Assembly (NCBI GenBank): GCA_938010045.1 | Contig: CALLFZ010000011.1 | Location: forward strand, 50,040-114,039 | Direction of reading: 5' to 3' | DNA: 64,000 bases | Source: an uncultured bacterium | GTDB taxonomy: Bacteria; Verrucomicrobiota; Kiritimatiellia; PWTM01 | In this document: in pieces, positions 37,894 through 46,515 of the stretch | Position numbering within the stretch: position 1 is the first letter of the stretch | Layout: every line of letters begins with the position of its first letter | The notes under the pieces: model-generated | Told to the model about the DNA's origin: nothing | What the model saw: only the letters and a program-made list of their open reading frames with translations | Database searches by the model: none | Made by a program: the position numbers and the translations under genes

Positions 37894-38873
37894 GAATCGC
37901 CCGCCCGTCGCCCCCAACGGTCCGCCGCCCGCTCCAGCCGCCGGATCCGATAGAGCAATTCATCCTGCCCCGCTCGAACCCGGTCGAGCATGTCCGCCAC
38001 CACGCCGATCAAAAACATCACGAGCGCCGCGCCGCCTAGCCCCGCCGACACAAAGCCCGCCCACTTGTGCGGCGAAAACCCTCCGCTGTAGAGCCGCCAT
38101 CCCACCAGAAAGATCAGCAATCCCGCCGCCACCACCCCCGGCACCACCGCGATCCATCCAAAAAACCGCAACGGCCGGTAATCCCGATAGGTCTTCAGAA
38201 TGATGGACGCTGTGCGCCAGCCGTACGCCCACAAGTTCGAGGCGACGCGCGATGCGCCGAACTCGCGCACACCGCGCACCTTCACCGGTACCTCCGCCAT
38301 TCGCACGCCAGCAAATGCCAGCGCCAGAAACGTCTCATGGGTGTAGGTGAAATCGCCCGTCAGCACCAGCCGCAAAAACGCGTTCGGCCCGTACGCGCGA
38401 AATCCGCACGAGACATCGTGAAATCGGCGCCCCGTCAGACGGCTAATCCACCGCGCCATGAACGCGTTGCCCCACCGCTTCGCGCGCGGCATCTCCGGCT
38501 CGAGCGACGGATCCGCAAATCGAGAGCCGGTCACAAAATCGGCCTCGCCCCTCACGATCGGCCGCACCAGCCGCGGAATGTCCTCCGGATTGAACTGACC
38601 GTCGGCATCCATCGTCACGATCACGTCTGCGCCCAGCGACATGGACGCTTCGATGCCGTCCCGGAACGCGGCCCCCACCCCGCGGCGCACATCGTGCCGC
38701 ACCACATGGGCTCCTGCCGCCGTCGCGATCTCCGCGGTCCGGTCGGTCGAGCCGTCATCCACGACCACCACGGCGAGTTCGTCCACGCCGGGGATCTCCT
38801 GCGGAATGCGCGCGATCACATCGCCGATTGTCCGCTCCTCGTTGAGCGCCGGTATTTGAACGACCAGTTTCAT
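37890..38873 (-). CDS. Glycosyltransferase family 2, dolichyl/polyprenyl-phosphate sugar synthase-like, with two membrane helices
   Basis: 327 residues. GT-A domain: QIPALNEERTIGDVIARIP, VVVVDDGSTDRTAEIA, GVGAAFRDGIEASM, IVTMDADGQFNPEDIP and FHDVSCGFRAYG. The C-terminal third has two hydrophobic helices (WIAVVPGVVAAGLLIFLVGW and FVSAGLGGAALVMFLIGVVA), as in DPM1/ArnC-like transferases that load undecaprenyl phosphate. It would provide a lipid-linked sugar for surface polymers. Coupled to the GT4 gene by a 4-base overlap. Confidence 0.9.
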   Translation of the reverse strand: MKLVVQIPALNEERTIGDVIARIPQEIPGVDELAVVVVDDGSTDRTAEIATAAGAHVVRHDVRRGVGAAFRDGIEASMSLGADVIVTMDADGQFNPEDIPRLVRPIVRGEADFVTGSRFADPSLEPEMPRAKRWGNAFMARWISRLTGRRFHDVSCGFRAYGPNAFLRLVLTGDFTYTHETFLALAFAGVRMAEVPVKVRGVREFGASRVASNLWAYGWRTASIILKTYRDYRPLRFFGWIAVVPGVVAAGLLIFLVGWRLYSGGFSPHKWAGFVSAGLGGAALVMFLIGVVADMLDRVRAGQDELLYRIRRLERAADRWGRRAGDS

Positions 38874-38890
38874 CGCCGCGCGCGCGCCCC

Positions 38891-39775
38891 CTATCGCCCG
38901 AGTTTCCGATCCACCTCGCGCTCGATTTCGCGGGCGCGGTACGCGTCATCGCAGCGCAGCCGCGAGGCGGCCTGCAGATCGCTGAACGGATGCCGCTCCA
39001 TCGAGCCGTCCGCCGATACGATCGTGAAGCCCGTGCCGTCCGCCAACCGCTCAAACCGCCCGCGCAAGATGCGGCCACTCTTCATCGCGACGACCGTCTC
39101 CTCGCCGTCCGCGATGCGAGGAAAGCGCTCGTTCATCCGGGCCACAGATTCCTCGCGCGCCGCTGCCTCCAATTCCGGCGTGACGGCCGGAACGCCGGAC
39201 GTCGCGACGTTCGTCGCGGCCGCGTTCGACGAACCGCCCGCCGTCGCCATCTCCGGCGCGCGCGGCTGCGAGCGCAGCCAGTCGCGCACCACCGCGGCCC
39301 AGAGAATCCAACCCGCCGCCGCCACCACCGCCAGTTTCGTCAGCGCGCTCACCAGATCGCGCAGCGCGTCCATCCGGCGCGCCACATCGGCCATGGAGCG
39401 GTTCGTGCGCGTATTCCAGCCGCACACGCCACACACGACATGATCCTCGCCCATGGCGGCGCCGCAGTGGGGGCACACGCGGCCCCCGCCCGAGGCCATC
39501 CGGTCCTTCACCAGCCGCAACCGCGGCCGCTCGGGCTCGACCTTCGCGGGCTCGGCGGCAGCCGCCGACGGCGCCGCAGCCGCCGGTGCGAGGGGTGGCG
39601 ACGCGGACGACGTCGGCGGAGGGGGCGAGGCCGCGGACGGCTCGGCCGCTGGCTCCTCTTCGATCCGAACCGCGCTGTTGCACGTCGGGCAGTACATCGT
39701 CTGACCCCGCATCGATGCGGCCACCGTGAGCGGGGTTCGGCACCGCCGGCAGACCACCTGGATCATCTCGCCCAT
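38891..39775 (-). CDS. Double zinc-ribbon membrane-anchored protein of unknown function
   Basis: 294 residues. Two CxxC pairs at the start (CRRC and CPTC) form one zinc ribbon; after a Pro/Ala-rich linker (~45-90), a second ribbon CPHC...CGVC (~100-120) follows. A single hydrophobic helix (LTKLAVVAAAGWILWAAVV) comes next, then an extracytoplasmic domain with ETVVAMKSGRILRGRFERL and a charged C-terminus. The domain after the helix resembles the MxxGxxxxGxI repeats seen in SLA1/SH3-like bacterial modules. Such proteins may sense or tether complexes at the membrane, but no function is known. 17 bases separate it from the GT2 gene. Confidence 0.7.
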   Translation of the reverse strand: MGEMIQVVCRRCRTPLTVAASMRGQTMYCPTCNSAVRIEEEPAAEPSAASPPPPTSSASPPLAPAAAAPSAAAAEPAKVEPERPRLRLVKDRMASGGGRVCPHCGAAMGEDHVVCGVCGWNTRTNRSMADVARRMDALRDLVSALTKLAVVAAAGWILWAAVVRDWLRSQPRAPEMATAGGSSNAAATNVATSGVPAVTPELEAAAREESVARMNERFPRIADGEETVVAMKSGRILRGRFERLADGTGFTIVSADGSMERHPFSDLQAASRLRCDDAYRAREIEREVDRKLGR

Positions 39776-39835
39776 GCGGCTGGCAGCTCCCGTCGCATTC
39801 TATCGGGCCGCCCGAGCTCGGCAATGCGGCCAGGG

Positions 39836-41272
39836 TCAAACCGTCCCCAGCGCCGCCTCAATGCGCGCGGCGACCTCCGCCGCCGGCACGCGAACCTGCG
39901 CCATCGTGTCGCGGTCACGGATGGTCACGGTGTCATCGTCCAAGGTTTGGAAGTCCACCGTGACGCCGAACGGCGTGCCGATCTCATCCTGCCGTCGGTA
40001 TCGCCGCCCGATCGCGCCCTGCTCGTCATAAAAGACCGGCCAACGCCGGCGGAGGTCCTCGAAGAGCCGCTGCGCGCGCTCGACCAGCGGCGGCTTGTTC
40101 TTGAGCAGCGGGAACACCGCGGCCTTGAACGGCGCCACACACGGCGCCAATCGCATCACGATGCGCGGCTCATAGCCGGTTGGCGGCGTCCCCCCCGGCG
40201 TCGCCGGGATCGCGCCGCCCTGCACGCCGGCCGTCGGCACCCATTCCTCCCGATACGCCTCGCACAGCAATGCCAGCGCGATCCGGTCCACCCCGGCCGA
40301 TGGCTCGATCACGTGCGGCAGATAGCGCTCATTCGTCTCCGCGTCAAAATACTCAAACGACTTGCCGCTGTACTCCTGGTGCCGGCGCAGATCATAGTCG
40401 CCCCGCGCCGCGATTCCTTCGAGCTCCTGCGTGCCGAATGGGAACTCGTAGGTAATGTCCACGCACGCGCTCGCATAGTGCGCAAGTTCGTCCGCCGCGT
40501 ACACGTAGCGATGCAGCCGGCCCTCCGGCAGCCCAATCGAGGCATACCACTTGATCCGCTCGTTCACCCAGTATTCGTGCCACTGCGCATCTGTGCCCGG
40601 CCGCACAAAGTATTCGAGCTCCATCTGCTCGAACTCCCGCGAGCGGAAGGTGAAGTTGCGCGGATTGATCTCATTCCGAAACGCCTTACCGATTTGCGCA
40701 ATGCCGAACGGTACCTTCACGCGGCTCGTGTTCACAATCGTCGGGAAGTCCACAAAAATGCCCTGCGCGGTCTCGGGCCGCAGATAGGCCACCGCCGATG
40801 CGTCCTCCACCGGCCCCACGAACGTCTTGAACATGAGGTTGAACGAACGAGGCTCCGTGAGGTCGGGCGATCCACAGGATGGACACTTCATGCCTTCGGG
40901 CAGGCGCAGTCGGCCATCCGGCACCTTTTGCAGCTTCGCACCCTGCTCTTCGCACAGTTGGTCGGCGCGGAAACGACGGCGACACGCCCGGCAGTCCACC
41001 ATCGGATCGGTGAAACCCTCGAGGTGACCCGAGGCCTCCCAGACACGCGGGTGCATGATGATCGCCGAGTCGAGCCCGACAACGTCATTGCGCCGGTGCA
41101 CCATCGCACGCCACCAGGCCTCCCGGATGTTCCGCTTCAGCTCGCAGCCCAGCGGTCCGTAGTCCCAGAAACCATTCAGTCCGCCGTACGGCTCGGAGGT
41201 CTGGTAGATGAACCCGCGCCGCTTGCATAGCGACGCGAGCGCCTCCATCGTGAGATTTGTCTCCTCGCTCAT
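39836..41272 (-). CDS. glyS: Glycyl-tRNA synthetase, alpha-2 dimer type
   Basis: 478 residues, the single-chain eukaryote/Gram-positive-like form rather than the alpha/beta GlyQ-GlyS tetramer. Opening motif [19 protein letters not shown], motif 1 [34 protein letters not shown], a zinc pair CRAC/CPSC, motif 2 [17 protein letters not shown] and [20 protein letters not shown], motif 3 [13 protein letters not shown], and a C-terminal anticodon-binding domain ([29 protein letters not shown]). ATG at 41272 (AGAGGTGCAC ahead) matches the usual N-terminus; the frame opens 23 codons earlier. Confidence 0.96.
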   Translation of the reverse strand: MSEETNLTMEALASLCKRRGFIYQTSEPYGGLNGFWDYGPLGCELKRNIREAWWRAMVHRRNDVVGLDSAIIMHPRVWEASGHLEGFTDPMVDCRACRRRFRADQLCEEQGAKLQKVPDGRLRLPEGMKCPSCGSPDLTEPRSFNLMFKTFVGPVEDASAVAYLRPETAQGIFVDFPTIVNTSRVKVPFGIAQIGKAFRNEINPRNFTFRSREFEQMELEYFVRPGTDAQWHEYWVNERIKWYASIGLPEGRLHRYVYAADELAHYASACVDITYEFPFGTQELEGIAARGDYDLRRHQEYSGKSFEYFDAETNERYLPHVIEPSAGVDRIALALLCEAYREEWVPTAGVQGGAIPATPGGTPPTGYEPRIVMRLAPCVAPFKAAVFPLLKNKPPLVERAQRLFEDLRRRWPVFYDEQGAIGRRYRRQDEIGTPFGVTVDFQTLDDDTVTIRDRDTMAQVRVPAAEVAARIEAALGTV

Positions 41273-41456
41273 GTGCACCTCTGCGCGGTGTCTCCGCGCC
41301 ATGAAACCTGCGATGCTGCGCCAGTCCCCTCCCATGGTCAAGCCTCCCCGCCCCTGCCCATTTCCACCAGCCCGCGAAGCTGTCCCACTCTCGTCCGACT
41401 CACCTGCCCCCCTTCACCGCCGCACCACCAGCATCACCGCATCGCGGGGCAAAGTC

Positions 41457-41497
41457 GCGTGCCGGGCTCGCAGCTACGCGTGCCGGGCTCGCATCTA
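41457..41497 (+). repeat. Two tandem 21-base repeats
   Basis: CGCGTGCCGGGCTCGCAGCTA (21 bases, given here as unit length only up to position 41477) is followed by a near-copy ending at 41497, differing at one or two bases. It directly precedes copy B of the interspersed repeat module. Confidence 0.6.
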
Positions 41498-42260
41498 AAT
41501 TTTTGAGTTTTCCGACCGGTGGCGCCGAATCCGATGTCGGCATGAGCCGCGCTTCATGGCGAGGGCGCGTCCTCGCGCTTGCCCCCGCCCTCCGTGCCGG
41601 CTCCCCACCTTGCCCCCTCCGCCGATTCTGTGCCTGTTCCCGATCGAGCGATCGCGACTCCAAATGGGAACTGCAAATGGGGACAGGCACCGGATAGGAA
41701 GCCATAATCGACGAAAGCGAAATTGTTCTGTCGTATGCGCATGTGACTATCCACCAATCGAGTTTCCCAATCGAAGGCCGCCGACAAGGACCTGGGACAG
41801 GCACCTGGTAACGCGCCCAGATGGGGACAGGCACCTAGCAATCGCCGCTGGGGACAGGCACGTAGCAGTCCCGCACTCCATAGGTACAGGCACCTGGCAA
41901 TCGCCTGGCAGCCGAACAAGTGCGTGACTGTCCCCAAGGGCCTCGCTCCGGCGGCGGAACGCCGGAGCTACCGCGCCGGGGAACCCATCACGCCAGCCAT
42001 GTGCCCCCCAGATGGCAGCCTCGCTGCTCGCGGGCTTCAGCGCTGCAGCGCTCAGCGACCCTCGCTCCAAATGGGGACAGGCATCCGACAAGAACTCATT
42101 GAAAGCGAGATTCGTTGCGTCGTCTGCGCATGTGCCTGTCCCCAATCGCGGAGGGAATACCCGACTTGGGGACAGGCACCTGGCAATCGCCTGGCAGCGA
42201 ACAAGTGCGTGCCCGTCCCCAGCAGTCTCGCCCCAGCACCCCGTCCGAGCAGCCGCACCC
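41495..42260 (+). repeat. Composite repeat array, copy B, with GGGGACAGGCA motifs
   Basis: Copy B of the module seen at 8847-8990 occupies 41495-41640. Then come two ~85-base units (41673-41760 and 42066-42148) that begin CAAATGGGGACAGGCA and end ATGCGCATGTG...CCAATCG; in the second, GGGGACAGGCA and its inverse TGCCTGTCCCC form the ends. A 47-base unit starting GGCACCTGGCAATCGCCTGG recurs at 41889-41936 and 42175-42221 with few changes. Further GGGACAGGCAC copies lie at ~41811, 41822 and 41849. A GCTCCGGCG hairpin lies at 41945-41968. Module order matches the island at 8.8-9.3 kb. No gene is seen from 41273 to 42573. Confidence 0.75.
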
Positions 42261-42573
42261 CAGACGCACCTGTCCCCAGCGCCATCCCCCGTGGTCGCTC
42301 ACTCCACAACAGCGCAATCGGATACATAGGGCCCGCCCGCGCTTAACAAATTCGAGACTCTCAGTAAAAGGTGCCCCAACGGGGGTAGCCCCAAAACGGG
42401 TAAAGCAGACGACGGGACCGAGGAGAAATAATGCGAAATAATGCCGCGGAGACGGCCTATGGAGCGGCGCCTTCGTCGGAGAGCCGCCGCCGCCCTGGCT
42501 ATCCCTCGTGAACCCACCCATTACCCGCGCCGGCCCGCCCGGACACCCACACCGATACATTACGAGGAGCACC

Positions 42574-43602
42574 ATGAGCAACTCACTCGATGATAAGGGC
42601 GAATATGCGTGCAAAGATCGCCTCATCGAAGGCAAAACGGTCAATTGCGTCCTCCACGACAGCGTCCAGTCTCAGGCCAACCGCATGGAACCGGCGCTCA
42701 AAACGAGAGTTCTTCCACCCCGAGAACGATCCGCCCACCGCCGAGATCTCCTTCGTTGCCGTGGACTTCGGCACCGCCGGCTTCCTCGACATCGGCTGGA
42801 TCACGACGCTCGACGCGCCCCATCGCATCGCCGACGCCATCTTTCGCGATAGCTTCCTCTGCGACCAACCGTTCCGCAAGACCCCCACCGGACGCGCCTT
42901 CCACTGAGGCTTCGATCGACAACGCCACGCCCTGTATCAGGTCTGCCCCACACACTTATCCTCGGCATGTGAGACTCCATCGGCCCGCGAGATGGCCGCG
43001 GCGTTAAAATCCAGCGCGCCGTCGTCAGCGAGATCGTCGGAGTGAACGCCATGCAGAGAGTCAAAACCAGCAGCCGCATTGACCCGCTCGGCCTCGAATT
43101 GAACGCAGGCCCCCTCCTAAGGTCGACGGATGGGGGTTCAACTTTGGACCCGAACGATCCGCAAGCCCTACTCAGTGATCACAAGCGGGTCCTGTACAAT
43201 AAGCGAAAAGGTAAGGATATGCCTTGGGAACCGGCGGAGTCCGAGGAACAAATTCCAGAAAAGCGAAGACCTTCGGCCACAAACCACCACAAAAGGGGGG
43301 GCGTGACGATTGAGTACGCGCTCCAGGTAACGATCGTTTCGATCGCCGCACTGAGGCGATTGAAGTTCCCGATGGAGAACGGTGCGGCCGATCTCGAAGC
43401 TCGAACGGTTATAGCAGCGCTGGCGCTCTGCGCCGCGACGTTGGCTCACAACGAACTCAATTTCCGTTCGCGTTGTTGCCTGGCTCCGGACTCGGACGAT
43501 CGGGTAGCGGTGAAGAACGCAGAAGAGAAAGGTCTGAGTTGGCATCGCGACGTGGTCGTTCTCCAACCCAACCCAGCGCTAATCGAACTGATCCGTCAAA
43601 CT
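42574..43602 (+). pseudogene. csb1: csb1 (cas7 of type I-G/I-U CRISPR-Cas), broken by frameshifts and a nonsense codon
   Basis: Almost the whole Csb1/Cas7 (GSU0053 family) sequence is legible, in several frames. AGGAG then ATG 42574 reads into HDSVQSQANRMEPALK. An extra A (~42700-42703) shifts it to REFFHPENDPP, ITTLDAPHRIADAIFRDS and PFRKTPTGR. Small indels follow at ~42900, 42930 and 42955 (EASIDNAT, then LYQVCPTHL, then LILGM). A TGA at ~42969 stands where the family has Trp (GxWDS). From there one frame runs RAVVSEIVGVNAMQRVKT, SSRIDPLGLE, GGVTIEYALQVTIVS, ALRRLKFP, LRSRC-like FRSRCCLAP and VVLQPNPALIELIRQT. Csb1 forms the Cascade backbone; this copy cannot be made. Confidence 0.85.
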
Positions 43603-44365
43603 GGGGGCGGAAACGGACGCGACAACATCGAGCGAGACGCGCTCGAATGGCTCGAGCAACAACCGCCGCCTCTGCTCGCCGCCCTGGACGCAATCGCCCA
43701 GAACACGCGCGCCGCGTACGTGCCGGCGAACGATCTCGACTGCCCGTATTCCAAGCGGCACTCCCTTCGCAATCCAACAGCCGGAAAAATAACTGAGAAA
43801 GCCATCGAGAGCGGCGTGGCGTTGCTTCCTGCCCGTGCGCAAACGCGATCTCGACGCCACTTCCCGTCGGCATGGGTCGGCGATGCTGTCTGCGCCCTGA
43901 TTTGGCCGGCGGCGCACCTTCGCGGAGATTGAAACAGCACTGCGATCGCTTTGTGGGAAGGTGACGCATGTCGGCCATTCCGCCTCGCTCGTGCACATGT
44001 GGGTGGAACCGAACCCACCACCGGCAACCTGGGAGCCCGTCGAATCCGGCGACGAGGCGTCTCACATGCTGCGGGTGCCCACGGCGGGGCGGTTGCAGGA
44101 ACTTACGAAGGCCTACGCCAACGGCGGCAAGGACTGGCGCCGCCCGCTCGAAGTGAACCTGGGCTTCGTCTCCCGCTTCGCGGGGGCCCCCGTCGGCTGG
44201 GACGTTCCGCCTCGGAAACGCGGCCCCGACGGAGCTCCGCGCTGGCACACGCAGGCAGTCCTCATCTTCGATGTACCCGTCGCCGGCCCCGTGCTGCTGG
44301 GCGCGGGCCGCTTCCGGGGCTGGGGAGTCTGCCGCCCTCTCCGTGTGGAGGATGTCGCGCCATGA
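43603..44365 (+). pseudogene. csb2: csb2 (cas5-cas6 fusion of type I-G/I-U CRISPR-Cas), truncated, fused to csb1, frameshifted
   Basis: The frame of csb1 continues without a stop into the Csb2 (GSU0054) N-terminal region, RDALEWLEQQPPPLLAALDA, AAYVPANDLD, RRHFPSAWVGD and ALIWPAA. The first ~45 residues of Csb2 and the csb1 stop are missing, so a deletion joined them. An extra base at ~43912 breaks the frame (TGA 43930); the next frame reads TFAEIETALRSLCGKVTHVG, HSASLVHMWVEP and LRVPTAGRLQELTKAYANGG, then jumps to the far C-terminus HTQAVLIFDVPVAGPVLLGA and GRFRGWGVCRPL. About 200 residues of the Cas6-like part are gone. It ends at TGA 44363-44365. Confidence 0.75.
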
Positions 44366-44394
44366 AACGGGCATCACGACGCGGTGAGGGGAAC

Positions 44395-44688
44395 ATGTCG
44401 CGACGGTTCTACCTTGTGAGCTACGAGGTGGCCGATCATCGATGCCGGGATCGGCTGGCGAAGTTGCTCATGGACTATGGTGACCGCATTCAGTTCAGTG
44501 TATCTTGCTGCGAACTGAACCCGCGCGAGCGGGTTTGGATGTTCGCCGAGATCCGCGAACGGCTGAACGGGGCGGAGGATCCGGCGCTTGTGGTCGAGTT
44601 GGGGCCGGTTGAGGGGCCCCACCCGAGGCCGGACATGGCGGTGCTGGGTCGGCCGCTCGAGAGGCCGCCGCGCGGCCGGATCATTTGA
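44395..44688 (+). CDS. cas2: CRISPR-associated endoribonuclease/integration factor Cas2
   Basis: 97 residues and uninterrupted. Ferredoxin-like fold with MSRRFYLVSYEVADHRCRDR (the beta1 strand with YEV-D in place of YDI-D), LAKLLMDYGDRIQFSVSCCE (the LxxYGxRxQxSVFEC motif) and LNPRERVWMFAEIRERL, then the LxxGP-like turn. Cas2 is the structural dimer of the Cas1-Cas2 spacer integrase. GAGGGGAAC stands before the ATG at 44395; an ATG at 44362 overlapping the csb2 stop is an alternative. No cas1 or cas4-cas1 follows, and the csb genes before it are dead, so it is an orphan. Confidence 0.85.
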   Translation: MSRRFYLVSYEVADHRCRDRLAKLLMDYGDRIQFSVSCCELNPRERVWMFAEIRERLNGAEDPALVVELGPVEGPHPRPDMAVLGRPLERPPRGRII

Positions 44689-45037
44689 ACCGGAAGGGAA
44701 GACGTGTGGACCATCAGCGCAGATGATTCGAGCGGTTTGGTGGTGGGGAACTGGTGAGGGCCGCTCGATGTTCCGTGACACGATTCGAATAGCTACGAGT
44801 TGACGGGTTGGGACGCGGGTCTCAGCGGTGGTCGGCCAGGCTCAGCTTGCGACCGCTCGAAGTTGGCGTTAGTACGCGTTGACATTGCGGTGCGCACGGG
44901 CGCCGCGATGACCGCGCTAAACCCAGCGCGGCCCCAGTGAAGCATCGCGGTCTGCGCGATCAGTCCAACCGGCCAAACTTCCTCAACCTCCCCACCGCTC
45001 TCCATCGCCACTTCGGCTCTCGCGCGCCGAACGCACT
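44689..45037. other. Gene-free stretch after cas2, no CRISPR array seen
   Basis: 349 bases up to the hldD stop. I searched by eye for evenly spaced repeats and for the usual palindromic core ending ATTGAAAC and found none. No open frame with family features is present. The expected cas1 and array are missing here. Confidence 0.5.
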
Positions 45038-46006
45038 TCACCCCACTTCGCCGCGCTCCAACCGGCCAACATAGTCGGCCACCCCCTCCTCCAGCTCCGT
45101 AAACGGTGACGCGTAGCCCACCTCGCGCAACCTCCGGATGTCGGCCTCAGTGTGATACTGGTAGTTCGCGCGAATCTCAGGCGGCATCTCCACATACTCG
45201 ATCACCGGCTCCCGCCCCATCGCCGCAAACACTGCCCGCGCCAAATCGTTCCATGTCCGTGCACGGCCAGTGCCACAGTTGAACAGCCCCCCGAGATCCA
45301 CCCGCTCCACCAAAAATAACGTCACCTCCACCGCGTCGCGCACCCATACAAAGTCGCGCCGCTGCTCGCCATCCGCATAGTCCGGCCGGTGGCTCCGAAA
45401 CAACCGCATCCGCCCCTGCTCCCGAATCTGCCCCCAGGCCTTGTGCACAACCGACCGCATCTCTCCCTTGTGCGCCTCGCGCGGACCATACACGTTGAAA
45501 TATTTGATCCCCGCCACACGGTCGAACAACCCTTGCCGCAACACCCAAAGATCAAAAAGGTGCTTCGAAAACCCATACATGTTGAGCGGCCGCAGATCCG
45601 TCAACACCTCGAGATCGTCCGAATAACCAGCCGAACCGTCGCCATACGTCGCCGCGCTGGACGCATAGACGAAGCGGGCGCCCTTCTCAAGGCACCACTC
45701 GCATAGCTCGCGCGAGTAGCGCGTGTTGTTGTCGAGCAAATAGTCCGCGTTGGTCTCGGTCGTGGAGCTGCACGCACCGAGATGGATCACCGCATCCACC
45801 GATCGAACCGCGTCGTGGCGGATCGCGTAGCGGAAGTCGTCAATTCCCATCACGTCGGCAAACTCAAGCCCGACGAGGTTGCGCCACTTTTCGCCGCGCC
45901 CGAGGTCGTCCACGACAAGAATGTCCGTAATGCCGCGATGGTTCAGCGCCTCAATCGCATTGGAACCGATGAACCCCGCTCCACCGGTCACGATCACGCG
46001 CATCAT
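45038..46006 (-). CDS. hldD: ADP-L-glycero-D-manno-heptose-6-epimerase
   Basis: 322 residues. Last step of ADP-heptose synthesis for the LPS inner core. NADP-binding [36 protein letters not shown] (the conserved SSTTE block), the catalytic Tyr-Lys in [28 protein letters not shown] and [13 protein letters not shown] are all present. The start is the first of two adjacent ATGs (46004-46006); it overlaps the hldE stop by 4 bases and GGAGGA lies 9 bases ahead. Third gene of icd-hldE-hldD. It shows that the cell makes heptose-bearing LPS. Confidence 0.95.
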   Translation of the reverse strand: MMRVIVTGGAGFIGSNAIEALNHRGITDILVVDDLGRGEKWRNLVGLEFADVMGIDDFRYAIRHDAVRSVDAVIHLGACSSTTETNADYLLDNNTRYSRELCEWCLEKGARFVYASSAATYGDGSAGYSDDLEVLTDLRPLNMYGFSKHLFDLWVLRQGLFDRVAGIKYFNVYGPREAHKGEMRSVVHKAWGQIREQGRMRLFRSHRPDYADGEQRRDFVWVRDAVEVTLFLVERVDLGGLFNCGTGRARTWNDLARAVFAAMGREPVIEYVEMPPEIRANYQYHTEADIRRLREVGYASPFTELEEGVADYVGRLERGEVG

Positions 46007-46515
46007 GGGCTGGTTCCTCCCGCCGGCGCGCCGCGCCGGATTCGTTCGATTAGCGCCGAGGACGAACGCCCCGGCAGCAAGTCCATCAGCACGACGCGCC
46101 CGCCCGCCGCCTCGACGATGTCGCGACCGCTGACGTAATGAGCCCAATCGCGTCCCTTCACAAGCACGTCGGGACAGAGCGCGGCAATGAGATCGCGCGG
46201 CTCATCCTCGTCGAAGACGACCACATAGTCCACGCACTCGAGCGCCGCGAGCAGGCGGGCGCGGTCGGCCTCGGGTACGATCGGCCGCTCGGGCCCTTTG
46301 TAGCGGCGCACCGAGGCATCGGAGTTGAGGCCGACGATGAGCACATCCCCCTCGCGGCGCGCTCGGTCGAGGTAGTCGGCGTGGCCCGCGTGGAGCAGGT
46401 CGAAGGTGCCGTTCGTGAAAACGACCACACGACCTTCGCGCCGAAGCCGTTCGCGTTCGGCCACGATCGCCTCGCGCGACAGAACCTTCGCCTCGGGTCG
46501 TCTCGGCGCGCTCAC
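46003..46515 (-). CDS. rfaE2: D-glycero-beta-D-manno-heptose 1-phosphate adenylyltransferase (HldE C-terminal domain, stand-alone)
   Basis: 170 residues. Activates heptose 1-phosphate with ATP. Nucleotidyltransferase motif [20 protein letters not shown] (HxGH), then [40 protein letters not shown] and VKGRDW. The kinase half present in E. coli HldE is absent and not seen nearby, so that step must be encoded elsewhere. The GTG start (46513-46515) overlaps the icd stop, and the stop overlaps hldD. GGAGG lies upstream within icd. Confidence 0.94.
   Translation of the reverse strand: MSAPRRPEAKVLSREAIVAERERLRREGRVVVFTNGTFDLLHAGHADYLDRARREGDVLIVGLNSDASVRRYKGPERPIVPEADRARLLAALECVDYVVVFDEDEPRDLIAALCPDVLVKGRDWAHYVSGRDIVEAAGGRVVLMDLLPGRSSSALIERIRRGAPAGGTSP

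Noticed and set aside
39938..39950. TCCAAGGTTTGGA, a fourth match to the palindrome pattern
   Set aside because: It lies inside glyS, encoding FQTLDD in the conserved frame, so it is explained by coding.
41640..42260. Spaced short repeats that might be a CRISPR array near the cas remnants
   Set aside because: Repeat units differ in length (about 11, 47 and 85 bases), spacing is irregular, and the same modules occur 32 kb away without cas genes. They look like REP-type elements.
42434..42511. A 26-codon frame with a good AGGAG site upstream of csb1 (MRNNAAETAYGA...)
   Set aside because: Too short, with no similarity I can name; possibly the tail of a deleted cas gene but not supportable.
43920..43935. 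GAGATTGAAAC, like the 3' end of many CRISPR repeats
   Set aside because: It is single and codes AEIETA inside csb2 in the expected frame.
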